From: Monomorium pharaonis
Lineage: Eukaryota; Arthropoda; Insecta; Hymenoptera; Formicidae
Assembly (NCBI RefSeq): GCF_013373865.1
Contig: NC_050468.1
Span: forward strand, 5,025,456 to 5,089,455
DNA: 64,000 nt
Direction: 5' to 3'
Position 1 is the first letter of the stretch, and each line of letters starts with the position of its first letter. Of this stretch, positions 22,901 through 33,697 are shown piece after piece. The notes beneath the pieces are model-generated. The model searched no databases. It was not told the origin of the DNA and saw only the letters and a program-made list of their open reading frames with translations. A program made the translations under genes and the position numbers.

Positions 22901-23770
22901 ATTGTACCATTGGGTATATAGATCTTTTCCTGACAACTGTAATTCCACTATGTTCCTCATGTCTTCAACCATTCCTTCGAACAGGAGTTCCTTATTCATG
23001 TTTACGGTGTCAAGTTTTCCTCTAGTTCGGTTCCTTACATCAATATCCCTCCCATATGTATATGACGAATTACCAAAATCAATTTCAAAACTGATCGGCA
23101 TGTGATCACTTCCCATTGGGTCCATATCTGTCGACCAATCAAATATCCAAAGGTTTTCAGAAGCCAGTGTTAAGTCTGGACAACTAATATAGTCTGGATT
23201 CGCCGAAATTCTTGTGATTGAACCATTGTTTAAGATGATAAATGGTGAGACATCCAACACCTCTCCTAAGTATCTTCCCACCGCATTAACATGAGATGAG
23301 CCCCACAAGGGATTCTGTGCATTTAAATCGCCACAAATGCAAAGGTTAGAATGATCAACTGAATTGAGAATACTACTGAAAAGTTCATTCCACTTTGCCT
23401 TATTAGTGTGTATATCAGGAGGTCTATAGAGCGATACAATTGTTAATTCTCTATTCTCTTTACCTTTATTTAATATTGAAATAGCTGTGTATTCAAAACC
23501 TAATTGCTGAGGGATTAATATGCTATGTTTTTTGACTACTAGATTTTTTGATACTAAAATAGCCGTTCCTTCCCCAACAGCATTATTAGGTCTATCATTT
23601 CTAAAAGTGAAAAAATTACTGAAATCAAACTTGTGCTTATCCGAGAGCCAAGTTTCCTGAAGGCATATCACATCATAATCGCTCATAAGATTGGAAAATT
23701 CTAGCTTTTTGCCAATGATACCTCTGCAATTCCACTGTAATATTTTGAAAGCGATAAGGGAAGATCAAGT
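19911..23770 (-). pseudogene. Element B ORF2 (endonuclease, RT, RNase H), single frameshift
   Basis: The frame opens about 23770 and carries the endonuclease start LQWNCRGIIG before the first ATG at 23684-23686, so initiation is not at that ATG unless the Asn motif is dispensable. Endonuclease: CLQETWL, CGDLNAQNPLW, GSDHMPISF. A one-base loss in an A run (six A's where copy 1 has seven, about 22539) shifts the frame after YFKK; the RT-RNase H part continues to 19911. RT: DIKAAYDNVN, LPQGSALSP, IQFADDIAIL (intact FADD, about 21690). RNase H: IYTDGSRTE (about 20795), CSDSRSN, WCPAHKNIIGNENAD. C-terminus: CECGFEVQDSNHLFWAC. Apart from the shift it is nearly intact. Confidence 0.88.
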
Positions 23771-23808
23771 ACCAGATATGCCAACAACTTAGAATTCCAA
23801 TAGAACCG

Positions 23809-25503
23809 CTACTTATTATTAATACCTTCCTGAATTGCGTTTATATAAAAAATTAATTCCCTGACTTTGTTTTCATTTGATTGATCAGCATATATCAATT
23901 TTGTAATATCATTCATAATTATATTAGTATTTAAGTTTTTATTATACAATGAAGATTTAGACAAACGGGTTCTGGTGAGGTCCTGCAGAGACAAGGAACC
24001 AAATTTGTCTCTCGATGAGATTGAAGAAATCTTCGACGCTTGTGATCCCCTGCGAGAACTCGGTGGGATACTCAGCTCCTTCTCCGAGGTTGGATTATCC
24101 ACATTGTTTTCAACTTGAGTTAAATATGTAACTCCTTCGCGTGATTGGGTAGGAGGCTCATTGCTTTCCTGTGTAGGGGATTCAAAGTCTATATGCAAAT
24201 GTTGATTAATAATTTTTGATCTTTGTTTAGGTCTGCCAAAAGGACATCTGTTCGGATTTGTTAAACCTTTATTTTTTGTTTTATTCTCTTTAATCAGGTC
24301 ATCTACATGACTATAAAGTGACCATCCACTATAAGCTAATGACCTAAAAAGATGAGGGACTTGAGATACATTCGAGATACCTTTGGATTTAATAAGCCTT
24401 TTCGCATTGAACTGAGTACAATTTGCATATGCCATCACATGATTAATCATTTGGTGATAAGTGAAGGCCATACAGTTCTTATCCAATGAGGAATGTTCTC
24501 CTCCGCAATTACTACATTTGGGATTGATCACGTTACAGCCATCTGAATTGTGCTCCTGGCCACAATACTCACATCTCTTTTTTCCCCTACACACTCTCGC
24601 CGAATGGCCCCATCTGCTACAATTATTGCATTTTCGTACTTTATTTATGTACGGAAGAATCCTATATCTAACCTTATATAAATAAACAAACTCCGGTAAC
24701 AAATCAGTTTCAAAAGTGATTTTCACTGTAGATGAATCTCTAAGTATATTTTCCTTTTGATCCATGTACTTAAGTCTCTCTATGTTTCTGACGTTTATTT
24801 TACCTTGGTGATTTTCCTTAAATTCTAAGCTTTCATAAACATTTTTCATATCGAAATCCAACGAAACGTTTCTGATGACACCAGTGCGAAACAGCTTGAA
24901 ATTCGGAATGTATGCCATCCAATCGATTGGAAGAAGTTCCTTATTGTCCAAAAAGCTATTGGCCTCTTCGTAGGACTTGAAGCTAATACTAACGATATTC
25001 TTACCCTTTTTTCTTATATTCAATATGTTATTATATAAATGTTTCATGTTAGCCTCGCTAGATTTATTGAATATCATTTGGCCTATACTCATTGGGTGCA
25101 AGTTACCTATGTTAAATCCTGAATTGCCCCTCATGGTTTCAATGTATATCACGTATGGACCAGCAATACTTGAAGAATATCTGTTATTCGAAGCAGAATT
25201 TATAAAGGCCATTCTGTTTGCTTCCAGATCATTATTTTGAGTGGACAGGATGGGTTCGTTCTCGTTGGAGATTATCACCTCTTGAACTACAGTGGTCGGA
25301 AACTGCTCTGCTTGATTCAAATTCCGATCCATGGAAGGAGATGGATCCACAAAATATGTCTCTTTACTTATAACGTCTCTGGTTGGAGAATCTTGAGTAC
25401 GCTTCTTACTTGATCTACCTTCTTTATTTGGGACAGATTTAGCATTCTTACTCATGATTACAGAAGATGGTTTGCTGGAGCTTCTGGTTTCTTGCCTTGA
25501 CAT
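23809..25503 (-). CDS. Element B ORF1, Gag-like protein with three zinc knuckles
   Basis: An intact 564-aa ORF from ATG 25503 (MSRQETRSSSKPSSV). The N-terminal ~110 residues are Ser/Lys-rich and likely disordered. A conserved Gag-like core spans about 115-285 (MSIGQMIFNK, SFKSYEEANSFLDNKELLP). Three knuckles at about 290-340 read CNNCSRWGHSARVC, CEYCGQEHNSDGC and CSNCGGEHSSLDKNC. The acidic/Ser-rich C-terminal tail has an LSLQDLTRTRL motif, shared with copy 1. Proteins of this type coat element RNA and assist reverse transcription. The stop is 38 bases before the ORF2 frame opens, so ORF2 may depend on reinitiation. Confidence 0.88.
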   Translation of the reverse strand: MSRQETRSSSKPSSVIMSKNAKSVPNKEGRSSKKRTQDSPTRDVISKETYFVDPSPSMDRNLNQAEQFPTTVVQEVIISNENEPILSTQNNDLEANRMAFINSASNNRYSSSIAGPYVIYIETMRGNSGFNIGNLHPMSIGQMIFNKSSEANMKHLYNNILNIRKKGKNIVSISFKSYEEANSFLDNKELLPIDWMAYIPNFKLFRTGVIRNVSLDFDMKNVYESLEFKENHQGKINVRNIERLKYMDQKENILRDSSTVKITFETDLLPEFVYLYKVRYRILPYINKVRKCNNCSRWGHSARVCRGKKRCEYCGQEHNSDGCNVINPKCSNCGGEHSSLDKNCMAFTYHQMINHVMAYANCTQFNAKRLIKSKGISNVSQVPHLFRSLAYSGWSLYSHVDDLIKENKTKNKGLTNPNRCPFGRPKQRSKIINQHLHIDFESPTQESNEPPTQSREGVTYLTQVENNVDNPTSEKELSIPPSSRRGSQASKISSISSRDKFGSLSLQDLTRTRLSKSSLYNKNLNTNIIMNDITKLIYADQSNENKVRELIFYINAIQEGINNK

Positions 25504-27814
25504 TGTGAATATCAGAGTCAGAGCCAGAGTCAGAGTAACCCGACTACCTCTTTCAATCCCACCCTTAGTGATTTTTAAACTAAATTTTAATTTGAATATA
25601 TGAATTCAGATATATCACTGCATGAGAGACCACTAGACAATAACCTATATAAATTTGAACATAAGTTACTACTCCAATAATATACAAAGTAACACTATGA
25701 AATTATTATTAACTATTGTATTCTCTTTTTGAGAAACAGAGTGACACTTCGGCTCAAATAGAGTCCGGATTCGAGGCACAAAACTACCAACCCGCCTGAG
25801 AGCAAGTTTACGCATATATATGTGAGTCAATCGATTGACATTGTAGAAAATAGAATAAATCTCTTCTTAATTTAATTTAAAATGCAAAGTTACTATATAC
25901 AATTGTGGAAAATATAAATAATTAATTAATTAATCTTAATGAGTATCCTTTCGTGTAAAACTTATTGCTTATCCACTAAGAAAACACCCAACATAAACAC
26001 ATATTAATTATTAACGCCATATTAGACTCAATGTAACACTCAAAGATCCTGAACTTAGATTCAATGTAATGATGAACGGGTATTGAGTGTAAATAAGTTC
26101 GCTGAAAAGTATTCTATTTACCAAGCTAACTCCTTTGCCCCTTCATTATTTTATTATTTTTTTTCTTTTTATATAAAATGTTTTTATTTTTTTATTTCAG
26201 ATAACTCATCTTTATACTAAATTTCCAAAGTAATATACAAATTATTTATCTATTTGTCTACTTATTGAGCGATGATGAAAAGTCTTTTATCATTTTAATT
26301 ATATAATTTAATTGTATATAAAATTTGATTAATTAACATTCAAATTATCACGATTAAAAACAGAACAACATATATATATAAATAGGTATAAAGTGTAAAT
26401 TCTTATAATATTCGATAAATCACATTAGATCCACAGCATAAGAAAACACAATATCACAGATTGAGCAATATATCTCAGGTACGATTTCAGTCAGGTAGGA
26501 AATTGAGATTATATCAAACATTCATTTCAATTTCCTTAGCATCACATATAATTTATATAAATCAAATATTATTATGACCAGGAAGAACATCGAGCGTGTA
26601 TAAAATTAAAGCCAAACTACGTTCATAATTACAATGTACGTTTTAATACAAAAGAGATAATTTTTTTTTTTAATTATTCCATATCAAATTTGTACGAGTG
26701 GTTATAACAGATCTGAGTTCATTATTATTAAAATTAAAAGAATGATTTAAGATTTTTAATTTATTTGAAAAAGTCTTGGCTTATTCGTTGGATACTATCT
26801 GATTCTCTTTGTGCTCAGTGTTCGACCTTGATCACCAGTATGAAAGTATCTGTACATGTATTCGCCATGAAAAGATCACTCCACAATAGTGTGGTTGTTT
26901 ACCATTTATGTTATCCAAGGGAGGAATGATAATCCCCCAAGCACAATACACACACCAACAACTTAGAAAATTGAATATAAAATCAAAATTTTATAGATCT
27001 TATATTTATTTCAACATATAGTAAAAGAATACTTCCATATTTTTGAAAATTGAAAAAATTATTTAAAATACAATTTTCTTCTTTTCTTTTAAATTCTTTT
27101 TTTTTTTTTAATAATATTTTAATCATTATTGATTATAGAAAAAACATTTTTTTTTCTTTTCTTTCTTTCTTTTTTTTTTTAAATTTGTTATTCCTAACAT
27201 TTTTTAAAACTAACGTACAATATGAATGTATAGAGTAAGCCAATGTCAGCCTATGTAGATAGTCAAAGGATGAGTGATTCTCTCATCAATATTTTAACAT
27301 AATTAGAATCAATTATTCAAAAACTAAACGCTGCCGAGCATGCTACCTTTGGGAACTAACCTTTCCGATTTTAGGTGTGAAAATCCTTATTTCGTCCTTT
27401 CTATGGATTGATTATAGTAGTAAATTCTTCTCTATTTATCTCATCTCTCAATTATTACTTCCTTAAGGATGCTGATGACAAGATTCCTTCCCTCAGGACA
27501 AATTTCGGGAAATAAAATCACCATGCGGTAGCTTCTTATTTCTATCCACACAAAATGGCCGAGTTAATGCGTTGTGGGAGCTTCGCCTGCCTCTCCATAA
27601 ACAGGCGTTGCAATGGCTGTGATAAATGAAGTATCGATTGTCCACGAGTTATGTTGGTACACGGGCGCCGACGTAGATCGGATTAATGACTCCGGAGATC
27701 TTAACTTGAAGTAATACCGACTTGTATAATGAAATTAAAAACTTATAATTTATTAATAACTGGAGAGCGAGAGCGGACCACGTCCTTCCAATACGGCAGC
27801 CCAGAACGAAGTCC
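25504..27814 (-). other. Long 5' leader of element B
   Basis: The 14-bp target duplication places this 2.3 kb inside element B. It is mostly A/T-rich with poly-T runs (27095-27180). It shows homology to the copy 1 leader only near ORF1 (about 25500-25800). The outermost part (27530-27814) is GC-richer and could hold the internal promoter. I cannot exclude an older unrecognised insertion within it. Chance ORFs only. Confidence 0.55.
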
Positions 27815-30800
27815 AATTATTGCCACTCATCGACTCTTTCGGGAAGGACTTCGAGGGACATTATAGTAAATTTATTGATATTTTAAGAGGAGCAGTGGAC
27901 AGAGCATCTGGCAGAAGTCGAAAAAGGGAACCGGGGGCCAATCGACCTTGTACAACTAAACGGAAGGTTACACATAGATGGTGGGACAAAGATTGCGACC
28001 AAGTTATCCAGAACAGAAGGCGAGCATTTACGGCCTTTAAGCATAGCAAATCGATACACACATGGATTGAATACAAGCATCTGCGTGCTGTGGCTAGGAA
28101 AACTATTAATTCCAAGAAGAGGGCTAATTTTGAGGAATTTTGCTCGAGTATTAACCGCTTTACCAGTATTGGCTATGTATGGAATATCAGATATACATTC
28201 TCAAAAATGCAAGAAAGAACTTACAATGGAATTGCTGGCATACCAGGAGCAGAGAGACAGAAATTAGGAGCTCTATTGATGGCCTCGCCCCTCCATTTGT
28301 GGGCTCAGATCCCGCTTGTGTTTTGGATTTGTGTAACGTGGACTCGTCACTTGACGCTCCGTTTCAGCCTCGGGAACTTGATAGGGCCATAAACATGATC
28401 AGGAGAAACTCTGCTCCGGGACTTGATGGAATCGAATATAAAATGATCAGAGAACTGTCGGATTCTGGCCGCATGTGCCTATTAAAGTTGTTCAACATTT
28501 TGTGGTCTACTGATGCATTCCCAAAGGAATGGCTTCGATATCAGGTCATTTTCATCGACAAACCTGGTAAGAAGAAGGTTCGTCCTATTTATCTTTCCTC
28601 ATGTGTTGGGAAATTACTTGAACGAATGATTAATGAGCGTCTGATATGGTGGGCTGAAAAGGAAGATAAATTTAGTACCACTCAGAATGGCTTCCGCAGG
28701 GGCAAATCATGTTTGGATAATCTTGTTAAGATAACATCGGACATCCGATCTTCACTTTGTAATGGTGAGTACACGCTTGCTGCGTTTCTCGACGTGTCAT
28801 TTGCGTATGATAACGTTGACTTTCGCATCTTAATTAATAAGCTGACAGCACTAAAGTGCCCTGCTGGTATCATTAGATTTATTAATCGATGGCTCTACCA
28901 GAGATCGGTCCGTTTCAATGTCAATTCTCAGGAATTCACTGAACGTCTCGTTTCTAAGGGGCTCCCGCAAGGTGCTGTCTTAAGCCCGGTGCTGTATTCC
29001 TTATATACAGAGTGCTTATGCTCTGATTTGCCGGACGGAGTGGAGGCTGTCGAATTTGCTGACGACATTGGCTTGTATGTATGTGGCCCTAACAGACGAC
29101 GTAATCAGAACCTCCTCCAAAGGGCGGTTAACATTATCGCTGACAGACTATTGGATGTTGGTTTAGATATTGCTCCTCATAAGACTGTCCTGGTTGAATA
29201 TAACAAATATGGGCATTGTGATAGAGCCATGAGCATCCGTGTTCGGGACTGTGAGATATCTAATAGTGGAGCGGCTAAATTTCTCGGTATTTGGATTGAT
29301 AACGGACTTAACTTTTCCCGTCAAGTTCAGGAAGTCAGGGGTAAGGTTGACAGAGCTAATTCCATTATGAAATATTTATGCGGTGTTTCTCGAGGCTTGG
29401 AGGTCAATACGGCCCTTATGTTGTATAAAAGCTTGATGAGATCTGTCACTGATTATGGCAATTTTATCTATTATCCCAGAGATGCAGCTACGCAGATTAA
29501 ATTAGAAAGAGTGCAATATAAAGGCATTCGAACCGCTCTTGGATATAGAAATAGTACTCCTAACAATGTTCTGATAGCTGAAGCAAAGGTCAGATTGCTC
29601 GGGGACCGTGCAGAAATGCTTGCTAGAAATTTTGTATATAAGTCAGCTGCATACAATACTAATGGTCTTTGCTGTAGGATACAAAAAATGTATGATGCCG
29701 AAAAGTATGCTTGATTCCGTCAGTCACGGTACGGGATTTCATTGATCTCTCGGATATGGAAGAATTTTATTCCGATTATGCCAAGCGTTGGTCGTGTTGG
29801 AAAACATGGAATATTCAGAGGATCCTTTGATATACACACTTATAAACCTATGATTGATCTTTTGATCGGATTGGACAGAAAGTTTGATAAAAAGTACACA
29901 GATAGTAGGATGATCAATGATATTTTGACGAAGTATGAGCTGAATAACTCTTCGGAGATTATTTTTACAGATGGATCTTACGACCCCTCATGTGTTGCTA
30001 CTGGAGCCGGTGTGGTGGTGGACGAGCAAGAAATTGCCTATAAAATTAGTATGCATAAATATTGTTCATCGTTTACTGCGGAAATATTTGCTATTAAAGC
30101 AGCCTTGGAACTTATGACTACTCAACATGATAGTAGAAATGATCATATTGTCATACTATCCGACTGTAAGTCGGCTCTTTTGGCTATTGAATGCAATATG
30201 CTGAGTGTTCATAGAAATCGCTATGCTATAGAGGTTAGACAACTCATATTTAATCTAGAGAAAAATTTCAACAAGAAAATTGTGTTAGTATGGATTCCAT
30301 CGCATATCGGCATTGCTGGCAATGAAGCCGCAGATAGGCTTGCTAAGGAGGCAGCTAGAGAAGCTCCGGATCCTGATATCGAGATCCCTGTGGGTGATTT
30401 GATGGCGGTTGCCAGAGAGGAAACCTGGCTAGCCACTCAGGCCTCTGTTGTGAGAGATTCATCTTATAAGGGTCTTTTTTACTTTGAAAAATTCTATGAT
30501 GGGACGGCTCGTAGGCCGTCGGTTTAATAAAATAAACGCAGAAAGATATTTTGTCACTATTATCAATAGGATAAGGGCTAATCATTATAATTTAGGAGCA
30601 TCGTTGCAAAGAAAGGGCTATGTGGAGTCTGCCAGATGTGACTGTGGAAACGAGTACGAAGATTTGAATCATGTTATACTGAGGTGTATCAAATACGATG
30701 AATTAAGAATTAGAATGGACGAGGAGTTGAGAGACGCGGGCTATTTCGCTGACATAGATATTTACCGTTTTATTAGAGACAGAAATTGGGATTTAATGTA

Positions 30801-30843
30801 TATTATTTTTAAGTTTTTAAAGAAAATTGATAAAATTATTTAA

Positions 30844-30992
30844 GAATCTATGTGCACCATTGATGGTTTTTCTGTGTCTGAATCTGTTTATATGTATTCC
30901 TTTGGATAGGCCTAACCTTGTGTGTGTCAGATTGTCCTTGGACAGAAGACATCTTCTCCTCCCTCGTCCGAGGGAGACTGTAAAAACCCCAC
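30844..30992 (+). other. Element A 3' untranslated region with hairpin
   Basis: This covers the ORF2 stop to the apparent 3' end. It contains CTCCCTCG-TC-CGAGGGAG at 30959-30976, an 8-bp perfect stem that could act in RT recognition of the element RNA. It ends in CCCCAC immediately before the ACAGAGCACTC duplication; no poly-A tail is present. Confidence 0.5.
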
Positions 30993-31111
30993 ACAGAGCA
31001 CTCTCCCCTCTTCCTCGCTCAGCGTGGGTACGCAATGGCGGATAAACCATGTGACTTAAGTGACCAATCAAAATTGTGTTCCCCATTGGCGAATCTTTGA
31101 TTATAGGTCTT

Positions 31112-31200
31112 TACTCAGGTGTAGTTTTATCCTTGTTTAACATTCAGTATATACATATATAAATAACAAGGATAAAATGATACCTGGAAACACTCGGGTG
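31112..31200 (+). repeat. Short hairpin repeat (TTTTATCCTTGTT), copy 1
   Basis: The arms TTTTATCCTTGTTT (31125-31138) and AACAAGGATAAAA (31165-31177) pair. The flanks (ACTCAGG... and ...CCTGGAAACAC) match, in the opposite orientation, the repeat at 38305-38382. It is a small MITE-like family. Confidence 0.5.
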
Positions 31201-31253
31201 GGGAATCTGAACACAGCCCAGCAGTGCAGCGAAAAAGAACAAGCATGTTCCAC

Positions 31254-31457
31254 CATGCGCAGCGGTCGCAGATTGCGGCCCCGGTAGCATACGGTTGCAT
31301 GGGGAGGGGATTAAGACTAAGGGCAAGGACCAATCATATTAAAGAATAAGTGAGTGCTCAGTAGATGATTGGTTCTTGCCCTTAGTCTTCATCCCCTCCC
31401 CATGCGACCGTATGCTACTGGGGCCGCAATCTGCGACCTACGACCGCTGATCATGCG
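31254..31457. mobile_element. Foldback MITE with about 85-90 bp arms
   Basis: Arms 31254-31337 and 31365-31457 are near-perfect reverse complements (GGCCCCGGTAGCATACGG against CCGTATGCTACTGGGGCC; GACTAAGGGCAAGGACCAATC against its complement), with a 27-base loop. No ORF. It lies in the roughly 600 bp between element A and ETFB, so it could affect the ETFB promoter. Confidence 0.7.
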
Positions 31458-31611
31458 TCTAACAACACTGTTTCCTCCATGATCTAGATATGCAAGATTT
31501 ATTTTATGGACTTTAGACTTTGAACTACGTTTGAGAGACTAATAAATTTATCATTGGTATTTAATTAAAAAGAATTAAACAGGAATAGTTGTACATTATC
31601 TTTGTGTAAAA

Positions 31612-33154
31612 ATGGCGCGTGTGCTTGTAGGTGTAAAAAGAGTAATCGATTATGCAGTGAAGGTAGGATAACAATGTCTACATATGTTAAGAAAATAAAT
31701 TATAGAATATTATTAAAATAAAAAGTAAAATTTTTTCTAACGATGTTATCATAATAGAATAGAACAATTACATCTCTATTAATAAACTAAGGTTCTGAAA
31801 GTGCTAGCGCACAATGATGAATTAAAGAAAGAACATTTTTACATATTCTTTAATCTATTTTTACATATTCTTACAGATTCGCGTAAAGCCAGATAAGTCT
31901 GGGGTAGTTACAGATGGCATTAAACATTCAATGAATCCCTTTGATGAGATAGCTATAGAAGAGGCAGTTAGAATGAAAGAAAAAAAGATAGCTCAGGAAG
32001 TGATAGCAGTCAGCTGTGGACCAACGCAGTCGCAAGATACAATCAGGACTGCGCTTGCTATGGGTGCAGATCGTGGAATTCATGTAGAAGTATCTGGTTC
32101 CGAATACCAGACATTGCAACCCATTCATGTCTCAAAGATACTAGCTAAACTGGTGCAAGAAGAGAAGGTCGATCTGGTGATACTTGGTAAACAAGCTATA
32201 GATGATGACAACAATCAAACTGCACAAATGACTGCTGGCATTTTAGAATGGCCATCTGGCACTTTCTGCAGCAAGGCAAGTAGACAAAATTTTATTGGCC
32301 AATAAATTTTTGACGGATTTTCAATAAATTTAACCAATTTTTTTAATATTGAGAGATATTTGTCAATTTCTGTCAATTTGTCAACATAACTTTTGTCGAA
32401 ACTTGTGTTTGTATCATTACATTACACATGTTGTCATTGTAAACATCAAAACATCAATCTTCCCAATTTGTCTTGAAATTTTGTTTAAATTTAAACTGAA
32501 TTGTTTTTCACAGGTTGGAATTGACACGTTTTTTTTTATGCATCATGAATGTTATTTTACTCTCTATTACAAATATTTGTCCCTCTTTGAAATTCACATT
32601 TCTTTATTATACATATAACATCTTACTTCATTTTCACTTTTATTTAAAAACATCCTAATTTACTCAAATTTAGCAAATTTCTTTTTTAAACAGCAGTTGA
32701 CAGTGCTACATATTAATGTCAACTAAATAGTATAATAAAAAACCATTAATTATAACATCTATTAAAAATCCAAATTCGAAATTTGAATTTATTTCATAAT
32801 TTATTACATTACACAATTATCTTAATTTTCTCTTTTATCTAGATCGAAAACAATAACGGCGAATTAACCATTACGCGCGAGATTGATGGTGGGTTAGAAA
32901 TCATCAAGATGAAAACTCCCGCAGTCCTGAGCGCCGATCTTCGCCTGAATGAACCGCGTTATGCGACTTTGCCAAATATTATGAAAGCCAAGAAAAAACC
33001 CGTTAAGAAGGTTACTCCAAAAGATCTTGGAATAGATGTGGCACCAAGAATTGAAATACTCTCAGTAGAAGACCCACCAGTTAGGCAGGCTGGTGCTATA
33101 TTACCGGACGTGGATACTTTGATAACCAAATTGAAAGAAGGTGGCCACGTTTAA
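31612..33154 (+). CDS. ETFB: Electron transfer flavoprotein subunit beta
   Basis: Three exons, 31612-31662, 31877-32275 and 32843-33154, join in frame (phase 0 throughout) to 253 aa; human ETFB is 255. The start is MARVLVGVKRVIDYAVK, typical of the family. The product pairs with ETF-alpha in the mitochondrial matrix and passes electrons from acyl-CoA and other dehydrogenases to ETF-QO. The ETF-beta signature is in exon 3 (REIDGGLEIIKMKTPAVLSA). It is followed by the recognition loop and methyl-lysine segment LNEPRYATLPNIMKAKKKP, and the conserved SVEDPP near the end. No cleavable presequence is seen, as usual for ETFB. Intron 2 begins AAG|GCAAGT, a GC-AG intron; the nearby GT would put the next exon out of frame. 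The gene looks intact. Confidence 0.95.
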
Positions 33155-33697
33155 TCAAGTCATGGGATAATTATAAGTAGAATAGAAGTGGTATTTTAAC
33201 TCTTCTATTTTGATAACTTGTTTTGTATATAGTATAATGCTTTTGTACATCATCAGAAATTGTATTTTATATATATATATATATATAAATTTGTACTGTA
33301 GTGCACATATGTGTGCTTATAAGGAAGAGAAGAAAATTAAATATATATAGGAATATATTTAATAAAATACTATCTATATACACATTAATTTTACATACAT
33401 ATATACATATGTATATATATATGTATATGTAAATTGTTTTGTTTCTTATCAACGCTTGACAAACGAATTTAATCTATTTTAACAGCGAAACAGTATTAGA
33501 CATTTTTCTGAAATAATGTATCTATATTGTATATATGTACATATAAATGTTTTTCTGTAAAAGGTAACATCGATAACGATACTATAAATATGTTCTCATT
33601 TTGTGCATCAATGTTTATTTTGATGCAACGCAGATATTAAAATGGATTCAATGTCACATTTAATTGACAACGTCGTAATTCTAAATTCTCCAAGAAA
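33155..33697. other. ETFB 3' flank with TA-rich microsatellites
   Basis: (TA)n and ATAC/ATGT-rich runs at 33270-33290 and 33390-33430. The AATAAA at 33359-33364 is one possible ETFB polyadenylation signal. No other gene is seen. Confidence 0.45.

Larger units (their letters stand above)
19688..27814 (-). mobile_element. Element B: RNase-H-bearing non-LTR retrotransposon inserted in element A, 8.1 kb
   Basis: It is bounded by a perfect 14-bp direct repeat AATTATTGCCACTC (19674-19687 and 27815-27828), which joins the two halves of element A ORF2 in frame when one copy is removed. The 3' end on the minus strand is a (GAA)n tail of about seven units (19688-19708), typical of elements ending in a simple repeat. 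ORF1 (25503-23809) and ORF2 (about 23770-19911) are read on the minus strand, and the leader is unusually long (about 2.3 kb). A degenerate relative lies at 3640-8033. Confidence 0.9.
18935..30843 (+). pseudogene. Element A ORF2 (endonuclease, RT, RNase H), interrupted by element B
   Basis: The first useful ATG is 18935 (MWNCRGYKSC), giving the APE-type endonuclease: LTETKC, GDFNVHNTYW (about 19315), GSDHIPISF (about 19540). At 19687 the frame is cut by the 8.1-kb element B and resumes exactly at 27829 after the duplicated 14 bp. RT motifs follow: AFLDVSFAYDNV (28785), LPQGAVLSP (28965), EFADDIGLY (29052). RNase H: FTDGSYDP (29965), LSDCKSAL (30157), WIPSHIGIAGNEAADRLAK (30290). The C-terminal motif is CDCGNEYEDLNHVILRC (30635). 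Damage: a frameshift near 28255, an in-frame TGA at 29712-29714, and a frameshift near 30500-30520. The stop is TAA 30841-30843. All catalytic residues I can read are retained, so decay is mild. Confidence 0.85.
12939..30992 (+). mobile_element. Element A: RNase-H-bearing non-LTR retrotransposon, about 6.07 kb, split by two later insertions
   Basis: The ORF order is Gag-like ORF1, then endonuclease, RT, RNase H and a C-terminal zinc motif in ORF2. ACAGAGCACTC occurs just before 12939 (12928-12938) and just after 30992 (30993-31003), fitting an 11-bp target duplication. Subtracting the P-like element with its duplication (3840 bp) and element B with its duplication (8141 bp) leaves about 6073 bp, a normal full length. 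Elements with ORF2 RNase H belong to the I/LOA/R1-like groups; the exact clade needs a tree. The copy has a few frameshifts and stops, so it is probably dead but not ancient. Confidence 0.8.

Noticed and set aside
27820..28392. ORF starting at 27820 as a separate gene
   Set aside because: It is the continuation of element A ORF2 after the element B insertion, not an independent start.
12939..30992. Domesticated host gene from the transposase or RT
   Set aside because: Frameshifts, stops and intact transposon termini indicate ordinary transposon copies, not host genes.
32349..32618. 89-aa ORF inside ETFB intron 2
   Set aside because: Low-complexity hydrophobic chance frame within the intron.
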